A DNA stretch of 64,000 bases from Topomyia yanbarensis (GCF_030247195.1 NC_080672.1:158479167-158543166), one strand, 5' to 3'. Counted from the first letter of the stretch, positions 46,481 through 58,987 are shown. Program-made: numbers and translations. The notes: generated from the letters alone by a model not told the origin.

Positions 46481-46810
46481 CAGTTTTTCTAAGAAACACT
46501 AAGAAACAGCCTAACCTCAGACATTAAATTTGTTGTAAAATAAAAGTATGACAGATAGAGCTTACATGTCTTCGGCAAACTTTTCCAGAATTTGTCGATC
46601 TACAACTTCACTAAAGGTCGTTTGAATCTAGCTAGAATGATAAAAAAGTAAGTTTTTTGATCATGGTAAAATTAGAACCACCCCAATTTTTGTTTTAACA
46701 AAAAGAAGGGGCTCACAAACTACGCAAACTTTTGCAAAGACTTAATAAGGGTAAGTTTATTAGTTTTAGTAAAATTTCAAAATTCCTGCTAAATTTGCAT
46801 TCTGGACCAT

Positions 46811-47080
46811 GCTAGCTGTGCGCGCGGTCTACTCGGTCTAATCCCCGGCGTTGGATCCAGCCTACTCACACGAGCTACCCGGTAGGGTGTCGAGGTCGGT
46901 CCGGCGATTCCGGTGAAGCTTGACGTCCGGTTCACTGGCACCTCGATGACCCAAACCCTGTGCTACATCGCGTACTACACAACTGGTCCCCTGCGATGGA
47001 CCTAGTCTACACTGTCGGAGAGTTCCCCGGCTGCGGAATTTCTGTCGAAACCCGACTTGTGGCTTCACAGAGACTTTCTA
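46811..47080 (-). repeat. Non-LTR 3' tail repeat
   Basis: Shares GAGTTCCCCGGC..GAA.TT.CTGTCGAAACCCGAC and the GGCGATTCCGGTG segment with 45120-45420 and 51860-52400; no coding region is attached. Confidence 0.55.
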
Positions 47081-47301
47081 GCCAATGGCATAAGTTGGTC
47101 CCTTCGCCACTTCCTCTGCGGCTCGGAGAGTATACTCGTAACCACTTTGTTGTCAGCGTCCCAGGTATACTCGTCGTGGCACATGTCTTGGACGATATTG
47201 GAACTGATATTTTATAGACAAAAGCATGGGACGCGGAAAAGAAGATCGATTTCATCGAGATAATTGACTACATATTTTTTCCAATATTCGGTACGAAACT
47301 A

Positions 47302-47547
47302 AGGACTTTTCATAAATTACGTAACCCAAAAATTGCCCACAATTGACTCCCCATGTAACAAATTGTCATGAATTTCTTTAGCTCTTTCCTAGTACCTAAA
47401 AAATCTTGAAAAGAAAGTTATTTTTTTTGATAAATATATGTTACGTTACGTTCTAGCGTATTCCCCCTCCCCCATATGACACAACATGTCACATTTTGTC
47501 GTACTCTCCCTCCTCCTAAAAGTGTTACGAAGTTTGTGAATGGTCCC
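47302..47547. mobile_element. 246-bp MITE, TA-flanked
   Basis: AGGACTTTTCATAAATTACG is matched inversely by TTCGTAACACTTTT..GTGAATGGTCCC-type sequence at the right (TTTGTGAATGGTCCC). TA lies on both sides (47300-47301 and 47548-47549). Confidence 0.7.
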
Positions 47548-47689
47548 TAACTGTAGCGACCGGGAATTCACTGCCATAATATAACGGATTTCCTACACCA
47601 TTATTTCTTATAATTTCTATATTTAATAAATACAGAACTGATATATTGATATCAATGTTGAGGGTTCTAAATTCAATAATTTCACAAAT

Positions 47690-47771
47690 CGGCACTGAGA
47701 AAGGGCATAGCGTAGATGGTAAATCGATTGCCTGGCACGCAGTTCACCTGGGTTCGTTTCACATAGGTTTA
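47690..47771 (+). repeat. tRNA-derived SINE fragment
   Basis: GCGTAGATGGTAAATCGATT followed by CACCTGGGTTCGTTTCAC resembles the A and B boxes of a tRNA promoter at normal spacing. No cloverleaf 3' end is seen, and the sequence runs into a MITE, so it is a SINE remnant and not a tRNA gene. Confidence 0.5.
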
Positions 47772-48508
47772 GGGGCCGTACACAAATGAGCTTTTTCGGG
47801 TCTTTTCGACTCCTCCCTCCGCCTCGTAGCATTTGGTCACAAAATTCTAACATCCCCGTTGTAAATGATGTAGCATTACAAACTCCCCCCTCGCGGCATT
47901 GGGATGAAAAAAATTAAATATGTTTTATAATTCTTTTAAATGCATGTCCTTACAAAATGTTTGACGGTTTTTATTAAAATTCCCATTATAACAGCAAATT
48001 GCGCACAAAATAAGCCCATCTCATGACAAATATAGTGTTGATCGTTTTGTTTTGAATTTTATTTGTCATGGAGCATGGAGTTCACTCAGTTCAAAATCCT
48101 GCAGCTGCCAATGATTCTAAGAAGCATTCATTCAACTAAATTACTATATTTTTTGGTTGAATCCGAAGAGAAAATTTCTGTTACCAAACTAGTAGATTAG
48201 CTAACTAATGTGGTATACCAAATATTTTCGTTTTTTGCGAGCTTGCAATTCCGCAAATTGAAAAACTTACCACATGAAAAATCGCATGAAAAGTAGCTTG
48301 TGTGAATTTAATTTGTGTCTCTTAGGAATTGAGGAACATTAAATTATTTTCTCTAATCAATGGGTTTTCATGCCCGTCAAAAAACGTAATGCTACGTCGC
48401 ATAGCTTCTGACCCTACCCTCCCCCTCGTCACGCTTCGTCAAGAATTTGGTATACCCGCCCTACCCGCCCTACCCCCTAAAATGCTACGTCATTTAGGCA
48501 TGGCCCCT
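47772..48508. mobile_element. 737-bp MITE with GGGGCCGTACACAAATGA termini
   Basis: GGGGCCGTACACAAATGAGC at the left and the inverse TCATTTAGGCATGGCCCC at the right, between TA dinucleotides (47770-47771 and 48509-48510). GACGTAGCAT-type words recur near both ends. Confidence 0.75.
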
Positions 48509-48767
48509 TAAAAAAATTTTCAATAGAGATTACTCCAACTCAAAAAGAGGCAAATGACCTGAAGGTTAAAACATCTATAATTAAAATAAAAAAGCCAGCA
48601 GATTCCAAAATGTTCCACACATATAAATAAAATAGCAAAGCCAGTTGTCGACGCCGCATTAGAGCACACTTTATTAAGATCTCAAAAAAACTTTAATACC
48701 ATTCCCACGCACAGAAAGCTTCTGCAGTCCGGTACCTACCATCAAACACATTATTGACACCGAAATC

Positions 48768-48977
48768 ATGTCTCTATTAATTTTCCTTTGTCAACTGTCG
48801 TTATACATAAGTGTCGATCCGATCGGACGTTGCAAAGGCTTTCCAAAACATCGCTCAGTGGGATCAAATTTCACGAGACCGTCTCCGCGCAACCGAAAGC
48901 CAATATACAGCCGACTAACTGATGAATTTGGATATCTGCATTTCTGCCGCCAGCACGATGTTTCACTTTGTGTATAG
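48768..48977 (+). CDS. Possible small secreted protein (69 residues)
   Basis: The frame starts MSLLIFLCQLSLYISVDPIG, which resembles a signal peptide, and continues with a basic region (KHRSVGSNF, SPRNRKPIY) and two late cysteines (FCRQHDV, LCV). A GCAGTCC initiator-like word lies about 45 bp upstream. It sits in apparently unique sequence after a MITE. No homologue is recognised, and chance is a real alternative for a frame this short. Confidence 0.25.
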   Translation: MSLLIFLCQLSLYISVDPIGRCKGFPKHRSVGSNFTRPSPRNRKPIYSRLTDEFGYLHFCRQHDVSLCV

Positions 48978-51859
48978 GATTAGTTTTTTTCTTTTCGAGC
49001 TACTATTCGTGTACAAAATCGCAGAGTGGAAAAATCATTTCGGGGAGAATTTATTGGGCTATAAATTGATGAGAGTTTTGATAGGTACGACATTTTTAGC
49101 TATGATCGTAAATTTAGTGATCAACTAGAATAGATGCTTCTCAATTGTAATTTTAGAAACAACTAGTCAGTTTCAATATACATAGTTACTGTCGGTTTAA
49201 TGATTGAAATATGCAAACACACCAGCTAAAGTTTCGGAAAATGAAAGTATTCGATGATGCCAACTCCAAAGTTACCTGAAACTATAGCAGCTTCCAAACT
49301 ACAAAATGCGTTATAACACACCTTTTAGTCTACATGCAAATACCGAAGGAGCACTGCGTTGTATTTAAAAACAGATTACGTAAATGTTTGCCCCATTAGT
49401 TGCAAATCTCTGCAGAAAGCAAAACACAGAAATATGACTGACATAATTCAGTGTTGGGTCTCCGTCTGTCAGTCTGTCTCGTTCACCGTTGGCTGCCTGC
49501 GTGCCTACCTGTTTGAGCTGACGTTGGTTGTTCCGAACCCGATCATTGGACGCTAATCATCGCTATAATGACCATGTTACGACGAGTTGCGCGCACCGAA
49601 ACTCATCGCTTGCGTTTGCTGGTGGTATTTTTGGCCAGAGCTTCAAATTAACGTCCACTTTACGGTGAAACATATCTTCGCATTTACACAAATAGCCAAC
49701 CGTAACCGATGCATGGCGGTTGTTGGCACGCGGGAATGCACTTCCTGTCTTTGGTCAGTGCCAGACGTCAGTACTTCAAGTCGCTTACTGTTTGCATCGA
49801 ACGGGTTCGGCTAGTAGGTTGAAAAATTGGAATTAATTATCACTAAAATCTGTTATTAGGGAGTCAAAATAAATAATTTGTTTTACTTTTATTTTTCCGC
49901 AATCGACTAGGCCGGTCAGTTAGTTCTGCATCAAGTACAAGCAACAAAATAACCAAAAGTCTCGTGTAGTCAGGGCCTCAAACGAGTGTCGTCACTGGTC
50001 TACTTTTTCTGTTAGCACTTTCGGGGTGGCCATGGCAAATAGTCACAACAAACACAATGGGTTAAATGTTTTCTTTCTGCTTTTGGTTTGATGCTATTCG
50101 AAAAATGCTTTCCGCGATGCTGTTCTGTTCTGCTTAGCGTGTTTCCCTTTATACTGTTGCGTGGCGTCGATTTCGCGAACTGTTTCTGGCGCTATTCTTA
50201 TACCATGCGATGGAAATTAATCACATCGTGACTGATATTGTTGGGTTTTCAAGTTTCAAGATTCACAAGTTCGTCCTTACAGCTATAAAACGCACTTTAT
50301 ATAAAACTAATAAACAAGATTTTTTAATTCAATTAGTCAGTTACATTGCCACATTACTTTACGGTAGCTGCCCTTTGACGACCAGACAACTTGCTAGTTT
50401 GCAAACCGTCATCAGACCGTTTCTGGTGAACCGTATTCTTCCCAAAACTGCATGCATTAACGTCCGAAAACTACGCAGGAAATGTAAATTTAAATGTAGC
50501 AAGTATCTTTTTGTTTCCTGAACCCTCGGAATGTGGCCAGTTGGTCTCATTCCTATCTTTTACAAGCAAAACGGTGTTGGTCTTGCTATTGTGGACATGA
50601 GAATGAAACGAAGCTGACCCTGACATGGTTGAAACGTGTAGCATGAAGTCGACTGGCATCGGTCGATTGTTGTTTTTTAGAGGTGTCGGAAGCGGACCTC
50701 AGCTACCCACAGCATACAGCTGGTCGTACAAAGGAATGGTTGGTGATGAGAGGCTGACTGGTATTTTATGATGGCAGTAGGAAAATGCTACACCATCCAG
50801 GCTAGGATTCGGAGATGAGAATTAGTTTATTGTTTTTGCCAGCCAGCGAACCAAGTTAAACAAATGCAGTACTACTCATTCACGCTGTATTCGGTTAACC
50901 GTATCCGGGATAATTTTGGTATGTTGCTATTGTTTCTTGTCGGAAAAGAATGATATATAACGGTGCCAGGGAAAAACAGATTTAAGTTCATGGTGGTGGT
51001 GGTAACTTGTTTGGGATTGCGACTTTTTATAATTTTTACACGTCAATAATCTTGTGTATTTACAAACTTACTAAAAATCTCATTCAAGAAACACAGGGTA
51101 GATCGTGGTTGCGGTTATCGCATTTTCACCACAAATTTCGCGGTATGGTAGGATGTTTATTACCTGTTTCGTAACGGAAAGTAGGTATTTTGTAACCGCA
51201 ACCGCAATTTTCGACTTTCTTGTAATGAAAATGTGTGCGTGTATGTTAACCGTAACGTGTATGCAAGTTTTCTGCATATGGTCTGGCTTTTTTATGCAAA
51301 CAACTTGATTTCGAGATGTAGGCGGTATTAGCTTCGCCGATTTTTCAATAACCCATTTCAAAACGACAGAGACCTAGCAGTATATTCCGAGGTGATTTTC
51401 CCGTCGGCAAGCTCCACTCAACTCTAATACGTGTATCAAATTTATACCAGTATTATTATTAAACTTTCGATTCCTTGCCACGAATAAGTGCGCATGCAAT
51501 TGATGAGTATTTAATGCATCAATCATTCAAATAGAAAATCAAGACAAAAAAGATGGATCTCACCAATATATTAGGACACTCTACTGTCTGTACACTTACT
51601 TGGGCACCATGTCGCGCCCTCCGGCCGTCTCCTCTGGGTAATCCGCTGGAGAAACGAAAGCCTGCAACCACATACCGTGGCGTGTGCAATCTCATCGTTC
51701 TTCATCTCCGCTCATGACAGCTAGACAAGAGGAAAACGCAACTGCGATCCAGTATGGCTCCGGAACAGCTCGGGGAGCTAACACTTTTGACTGCTAGACA
51801 ACTGCACACATTTCGTATTTGTTTCATTCTTAAACACCAAACGAAACAAGTTTTGTTGT
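48978..51859. other. Longest stretch without recognisable repeats
   Basis: No gene is called. A 103-codon frame from ATG 50210 to 50521 has no known domain, and chance frames of this length are expected here. A GGTCAGTTAGTTC word at about 49914 looks like an arthropod initiator and could mark a non-coding first exon. Confidence 0.35.
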
Positions 51860-53370
51860 GTCTCGTCGCGGTCTACTCCCCGGCGGTGAATCTAGCTTAC
51901 ATCTTCTGTGGTTTCAGCACAATTTCTTGAACCCTTTGGTTTCCTGTTCGGTTCCATTTAGCACAGCAATTCCTTTAACCCCTTTGGTTCGCTTTTCGTG
52001 TCATTTAGTACGACATCCCCGATGAGCCATCCAGTTCCCGACTTGTTCGCCGACGATGAACCTAGCCTACTTCGTCGGAGAGTTCCCCGGCGGAAGAAGT
52101 TCTCTCGAAACCGAACCAACCAGCCTGGTGCCGAGGTCAGTTCGGCAATTCCGGTGGAGCAGAGCGTTCGGTTCGCTGGTGCCCCGACGACCCGCAACTG
52201 GTGGTGTCTCGTCGCGGTCTACTCATTCTAGAGCCCGGTTGAGAATCTAGCTTCAACCGATGGAAAAGTGACCGGCAAACGAAGCTCTTCCGATACCGAT
52301 TCTTCATTGGTTTATGTGGCCCATACCCGGCGCTCTGTCGCAGTCTACTCCAGTAGTCTGCGACGGTGGATCTAGTCTACTCCAGCGGAAAGTTTTTCGG
52401 TGGTGATTGCTCTGCCGAAACCGTAACTCGCTGTTCATCACGCCATTCCATTGTAAGTCGGCCATGATCTGCATCACCACTCTATCGTCCGCGTTCCACG
52501 TGTTAACATAACCTCTCATTCTGTAGATGACACTATCCGGGTTGATGCCCGTTCCTTCCGTTTCAAGCATCTCACTGCGCGTCGCCTTGAACCGCCGACA
52601 TTCAAATACCACATGCTCCGATGTCTTCTCGACGTCCTCGCACTCCGGAGGCCGGTTCAAAAACTTGACCCAGGGATACTCAACAATTCCCATTTCATAA
52701 AAAATTGAATAACTTTCGCAATTTCCATCCGGTTTAAACTAATAATTGCTCATTTTCATTGGTTATTAGCAGGCTTTACTTTTCCATAAAAATATAATTT
52801 TTAGCATTGCTTTATTTTGCCCAAAATATTGACCAGACGTTCATTTTTCTTCAAAAATGACGAAAAATCAAGAAGAAGTTCAATAGATTCGTAAATAAAG
52901 TCAGAACCAGTGGTCGCACTAAAACAAAATTTTCTAAGGATCGATAGCGCATTCAATTACCTTTAATTCAACATAATAATATTTCATATCGATGCACTAA
53001 AACCGAAGAGATTTGGATTTTACTGAACTTACTTTAATTTTAAAGGTGAGATTCATTTTTATTGTAACTCGAAAACTCTTCTACTGTAAATTTTTTGGAC
53101 TTCATTTTCGAATTCAGCACACGATTTTACATTGAAAATGACCATCAGCTTATTTAGTTCAGAAATGCTGTAAACGAGTGTTATCATACCCAACTGCTTC
53201 AGTGCATGCTTCGATGCAATTATGTGCCCTCCTGCATTCGCTGAATCGCTTTGCAGTTGTGAACAACAACACCTCCGTCTTGTGGAGAGCTATCAAAGAC
53301 ACCTCCACTTTATCACCGTTACTGACACGTCGTCCGCGAAACCCATGATTCTATCTGTCCTGGGCAATCG
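51860..53370 (-). mobile_element. R1-like non-LTR retrotransposon remnant
   Basis: Reading the minus strand: at 53370-53210 the pieces GFADDVSVTV (RT active site) and, in another frame, LALHKTEVLLFTTAKR appear. 52693-52304 encodes PPECEDVEKTSEHVVFECRR then FKATRSEML, the Cys-His C-terminal box of R1-type elements, with its first Cys absent. A 3' tail of degenerate repeated units follows to about 51860. Stops and a deletion separate RT from the C-terminus. Clade is from motif style. Confidence 0.75.
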
Positions 53371-53952
53371 CTTTCACTTTTTTCGGACAAATTCGGAAAT
53401 CAACAACCCTACGGCTGTTTTATTCTATCAGATAACCTTTGACTATATCTGTCCCTCTCCATTGTGTATTCCAAGTGAAGGATCTTCATGGTTTTTGTCT
53501 TCAGGAGAATCTCAACAGGCAATTTAATTTGTTCCACTCGTGGAGAGGAGTATTTGTTAGGGCGTTACGCAAAAGTCGATCAACGAAAGGTTGTCTAACT
53601 CTTGGCACAAACTAATCAGACTGGATCTACTAAATTTAAACAATATTGCTGAATATGACTAGACTGACATGCTCTGTTCTTGCAACTTTTATTTCCGGTC
53701 ATTCAGTTAAGGGTTTATATATGTTGCGGATCGAGAAAGTTTTGGAATTTGCATAATTTTGTCTAACCACGATGGTAAAATTTCATTAAACAAACTTTGT
53801 ATAATAGGGCGGCGAATATTATAAAGTATAATATCAATTGCATTTATTAACCGACCCTCGCTCCACAACGCGGTTTTTTCATCGCTGGCAGTTTAAACTA
53901 ATGGATGAAAAGAAACGTTAGTTTTTGGCATTCTTAGCTAATTTAAACCTAG
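53371..53952. other. No gene seen
   Basis: The first part may be further decayed RT of the element at 51860-53370; the rest is AT-rich and unassigned. Confidence 0.35.
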
Positions 53953-56616
53953 AACGTTGCACTAGGGTACAAATGTGCCCCAAGCCTTCTTTGGGCGAAG
54001 ACGAGAATTCGATATCGAGTTCCTAGTAAGAGTAGGAAAAGGTGGTATAGCCAGTTTGCTTATAGCTAGGGTTCGTCGCGGTTGCGGTAATTACCGCAAC
54101 CGCGCGGTATTTACCGCACCCGCACCGCAAAATCTGCGATGCGGTGAGACAATTTTTCCCGCAGATGCGGTGCGGGAAAGAGCTTTAACCGCGCGGTTTT
54201 ACCGCAACCGCACCGCAAAAAAAATTGATGAAGTGATAATTTTGATTATTCTAAATTGATAAACAGACTGCCATTATGAAAAAAAAACCTAGCTGTGTCC
54301 GAAATATTTTGACGCTATTATTTTTACGACATATTTTGGACTAGTTATTTCATACTTCTAAGTATAACTTCACAAACTAACCATTTCAAATATATAAAAT
54401 GCAATATCCAAATAGAGACAAAATTATTAGATCATTCGAAAACAATAAATTTTTACTTTTAAATCCAATTTAAAAGTGCATCACTTCTCTCGATTTCTGT
54501 TCGAAATCGTTGAATCGTTGTAGATATCAATTTTTCAACTGTGAATTTTGACTAATTTAAAGGAATTAGAGATGAATTATGCTGGGACTTAAGCACAAAC
54601 CAAAGAATATAATTATCTTCATCAAACCAAACGAATTTGGAGAAATTGGCAGTATGGGATATAAATGTATGAAAGCGTCCAAAATAAGGAGGTCCAAATT
54701 AGGATGACTATTCTATCATTCGTTCATCAACATCGTATTTCTACCTTCTTTGATTGCTATGTAAATTCAATGTGAATTTGTCTGCAGTCAATTTTATTGG
54801 ACTCTTTCTCAAAAAGTACGCTACATAACTTTTTTTCGCGTACTTCCATTCAAATTTACTATAATTTTCTACCAAATTAAGTCCTAATATTTTTCAGTTA
54901 AGACTATTTTGTAGCTTTTTTGTAGCTTTTGTTGCCAAATACCACATAGTTTGACCCCGTTCACTTCAATCGAAGTTTTTGCCATTGGCTCATTGGGAAA
55001 ATATTAGAGGAAAATACATTAAATATACATACAACTTTTAAACTAGCCTTTAGAAAATTTTACTTCATTCATTTTCAAAGGGAGCAATCTTAGTTTTTGA
55101 ATGATAATACATCTGTTTCTTAAAGAATGCAGAAGTTAGAGTTTTGAATTATTTTGTCTGTAAAACCCCCTATTTTTAAAAATCATTTCTGCTGTATGCT
55201 ACAAATCATACATTTTTTGCAGTTTTTCTAATGTTCAATAATTCTGTGCCGGTTGAGACCGGACTCCTGATTAGATGTATTGTATAGAGCAATTTTTTCG
55301 TCAAATAGTGCGTCGTTCTTATTAATGAAATACAATATGTTTTTATTTCACTGTATTGGAATATATGCGCTACTATATAAAAGTACGGGTATTTCGACCT
55401 TAATTTTTTTTGATGAAATTCCTTTAAGAGGTGGTTTACTACCTAATTGCTAAAATAAAAGTTTTCCTATTACTGCAGTAGAACGTTTTTGAATGTACAA
55501 TGTTTGCCTTAAAATCTACGGAATTTTATTAATAGAAAATGCAAAAGTTGATTTTTTTTCATAAACTTTAAATTCTGAGGAGTCTCTTAAAGTTAAATTT
55601 CGTGTGAATAAGAATAACATTTTATTATATATGGTTACACAAATGTACAATTTTTCAACACTATTTTTAAAAATAGAAAAAAAATTACCGCATTTACCGC
55701 ATTACCGCGCGGTGCGGTGCGGAAAATAAAGTGCGGATGCGGTAAGCGGTGCGGTTTTATTATTTTTTTGCGGTTGCGGTGCGGACAATCCATTTACCGC
55801 CCACATCCGCACCGCGACGAACCCTACTTATCGCCTTCATGGAAGCAGGTGACAAAGTTGGCATGGGGTACATTTGTACCCCAGTGTACGGTTGCCGTTA
55901 GTGTTTCGTCAGGATTCGTGCTGTCAGTGGAAATGTGACTCGTGACAATACCAGTTAAATACAACTTGTTTTACTACGTAAGTAACAATTAGTATTATAT
56001 AATCGTTCTTAATCATTTATTCTATTGATTGTTTGCGTGTATGTTAACTTTGATTTAGTTTTGAAGTAAAAAAAGGACCGTTTTCATTTTTGTTTTATTG
56101 TTTGTATAGTTTTTCAGAATTCAAGTTTGGCTTGCAAGTATAATTTGTGCACAGTAATATCTGTAACAGTAACGTTGCATGTTACCAAAGTGTTACTGGT
56201 CAGGAATATTTTTTTCATTTTAATTTCCACCCCATTACGGGGTATTTCCCAAAACCCGATTTCTAAACTTTCACTTTTCTAAATAATTGCACTTTTTCAA
56301 AAATATCATAATTTCACTTTATACTGATTCTACCATTTTTTCAACTTTGAAAATCGTTTGTATTTTTTCAAATCGGTTGAAAATTCGTTATAGTTTTTTT
56401 GTGAAAAAAGTCAAAACCGCGATTTTTTCACTTCTTTTTTTTGTTCAAACCAATTTATGTATCATTAATTCAAAAAATTCGGTACTTTCACTTACATAGC
56501 TGTTTTCGCAATTAAATACAAAGAAAATGATGTATTATACATTTCTTTTGTTTGCATTTTAACCTGCGAAAATGCGATCAAACGCGTGGGGTACGTTTAT
56601 ACTCCAGTGCAACGTT
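53953..56616. mobile_element. TIR element with GGGTAC..GTACCCC phrase, interrupted
   Basis: AACGTTGCACTAGGGTACAA at the left is matched inversely by GTTTATACTCCAGTGCAACG at the right. The phrase GGGTACATTTGTACCCCAGT recurs inside (55866) and GGGGTATTTCCC at 56237. A family E transposon (54069-55824) sits within it; without that insert it is about 900 bp. No coding region is seen. Confidence 0.7.
54069..55824 (+). mobile_element. ACCGC-rich TIR transposon, family E (complete copy)
   Basis: TA-flanked, from GGGTTCGTCGCGGTTGCGGT to CCGCACCGCGACGAACCC, 1,756 bp. Dense GCGGT/ACCGC words fill about 170 bp at each end, while the core is AT-rich. No transposase frame is recognised. It is inserted in the element 53953-56616. 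Confidence 0.85.
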
Positions 56617-57505
56617 TTAGGGTGGCAAATGCAAGATTTCTAGGATTGACGGAGGGTTTCGTGAAAAAAATAAATTGTTGCACTAATCGTGGCTCCTTCC
56701 TATAAAAATCGTGTTTTAAGAGATTTTCAATTTGTATGTCCTCTTCACTGTGCTTTAGCGTATTTTGCGCAAAATTACGCATTATTTTCCTGTCAAAATA
56801 AGGCAAATTTACATTATAGTAGTGACATATATTGCCTTAAACAGCTGACCTGTTTGGTCCCCAAAGGTATGTTTTATGTTGATGTTCGTAATTTTACGTA
56901 AGAAAAAACTCACTTGATCATTTTTACATTGATTAAAAGTACTGTACTGAAGCCGAAAGACAATGCCTTTTCGCGGAACATCAAAGATAATACTATATAC
57001 CTATTGTGTCCCCATATCTATTTGACCCCATACTCTAATAATGGTTCAAATCAAAAAAATTTCAATCCCTGTCTATTGTGCGTATAAATAATACTACGAA
57101 GTTTCAGATTAATTGGTTTGATGGTATCCGCTGCCTCATGTGTTATGTAGAACAGCAATTTCGGTTCTCAGATCGCCAATTGAGTAAACGCTAATGAGAT
57201 ATGTACTTCGAATAAGTGCAATAATTTTTTGTTTAATTTTTTGGCGCAGCACAACATATAAAACCTACTAACAGAAATTAAGTTCTTTCATACATAATGC
57301 ATTGATTGAAGAATTCTAGTATTCTATTCACAAAGTTTTAATAATAATCCGATTGTTCTTATATTTTAAATTCTATTTCCTTATGCTTTACTTTTAAGAC
57401 TTCTCGAGCTGATGTAGTCCTTTGCTGATTTGATCGTTTCTCTGAACTCTGTTACTATATGTACAGTGCCTCACTGTTTCATTAAATAATCGGCCTTCAA
57501 TCCAT
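56617..57505. other. No gene seen
   Basis: Short frames only; AT-rich sequence. Confidence 0.35.
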
Positions 57506-57640
57506 GGAATGCGTATAAATTAGCATCAACAGCTTTGACTTATTGGTGGAATGAGTGTATTTAAGCGCAACGAACGAGGGCCCCAAGTGTCAACACATCA
57601 TTTGACCCAATGTGTTGAACAAAGATGGCGGACATTGCTT
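57506..57640 (+). repeat. Interspersed repeat, family H
   Basis: ATGCGTATAAATTAGCATCA and TGTTGAACAAAGATGGC recur with the same spacing at 62033-62155 and, inverted in part, at 60790-60850. Confidence 0.55.
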
Positions 57641-58258
57641 TAAGGACATTATACTTGCGAGCCACAACATAGCTGCTACGCCGCAAACACCCCTCTCCTC
57701 TGCCCAACCATGTATCTGACATGAGCAAATATAAAAATACGTTTGCGTTGAACACTAACCTTGCTGGTGTGCCCCAAAATGCTACTTGAGGAAGCTAGAA
57801 CATTTTGCTATACAATCAACCCGAGTTTTTGACGGAGTTCCAGCTATAGCTCTTATTTTGTGCGAAAATATCACCCCTCCTCACTTAGGGTTTCTTTTCG
57901 AAACGCTTTTATTTTTCTTCTTCTCATTTTCAGAACACTTTTAAATGCACTTTAATCACACACCACTGAAAAAACACCCGCGAAACTTTAATCGTTTACT
58001 AACTAAACTTCAAATTTTCTGCCAATGTGCAGATTACCGAAAGAAAATGTCCGAAAACTCTTATTTGTGCGTTTGAATTTTCACTTCGAATTCACCTTAT
58101 CCAACGGCTTCAAATGGATAGGGTGATAACAGAATCATAGGGATAATGGGCTCATTTCCCTAGTTGTTATCAAAAGCATCACGAAACATTATGTTCTGAA
58201 TAATCTCAAAAGATATAATATACGAAGAGAGAGTTATAAGAAGTGTCGTTTCAGACTG
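57641..58258. other. No gene seen
   Basis: A GGGCTCATTTCCCTAG word at about 58149 resembles GGCTCATTACCCTAGG at 62173, so part of this may belong to the family H repeat. Confidence 0.35.
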
Positions 58259-58987
58259 TTAGGTGGATTAAAAGCGTTTTGCCTTTCTCATATAGAAAGG
58301 TTATGCAATCGCTCTAAAAATCGTCAACTTAATCCCGGCCCGGAGGGCCGAATGCCATATGGCATTCGACTCATCGGCTCTTCCCATCGGCTGCTATTGA
58401 ATTTTTGTTGATTGGACTTCTGGTTCCGGAGTTACGGGTTAAAGAGTGCGACCACACAGCAAATTCCCATATAAACAGAAATGAAAAATTCTCAAAGGGG
58501 GGAGCAAGGGAAAATTTGAAAATCGAATTTGTATTTTGGATGCCAAATGACTTTAAAATGCATGAAACGTTGAGATTTGATGTAATCTCGAAAAATTTTT
58601 TTGACGAAAATGGACTTTTTTGACTTTGGCACATTTTTACCTTTCTCATAAAGAAAAGTTATGCAATCGGTCTAAAAATCGTCAACCAAAATTATTTTGG
58701 CTTGTATAGGCTTAGGTAGGAGTATGCAGTGAGGGGTTGCTACTTTAAAATTATATCTAGTTTAAAATTTCTTAACAGATCTTCCTTCTTGATTCGCCGC
58801 TGGTTTCAAGCGATGTTTCAGTGTCGACACATAGTATCTCAAAATCGTGGCTGTCGATCCATTGTGTGTACTATGTGCAAATCGTACTCAATATGTAATA
58901 TACATTTCCACCATTGTATTGAACATACATGGAATCGTAGTTTAGCCAAATGAGAAAGGCACAATTGCACCACTAGGTGGATTAAAA
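58259..58987 (+). repeat. L repeat, second copy
   Basis: Begins TTAGGTGGATTAAAAGCG, then GCCTTTCTCATATAGAAAGG and GGCCCGGAGGGCCGAATGCC, and ends GAAAGGCACAATTGCACCAC then TAGGTGGATTAAAA. It is 729 bp, shorter than 22321-23660. The end motif also stands directly before the start motif. Confidence 0.75.

Noticed and set aside
47690..47771. tRNA gene
   Set aside because: A and B box-like words are present but no acceptor stem or cloverleaf can be completed; better read as a SINE.
50210..50521. 103-codon frame on the + strand
   Set aside because: At this base composition a few chance frames of this length are expected in 64 kb; no domain, signal peptide or promoter supports it.
53975..54259. 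94-codon frame over the left end of the family E element
   Set aside because: The frame is a translation of ACCGC/GCGGT words and crosses a transposon boundary.
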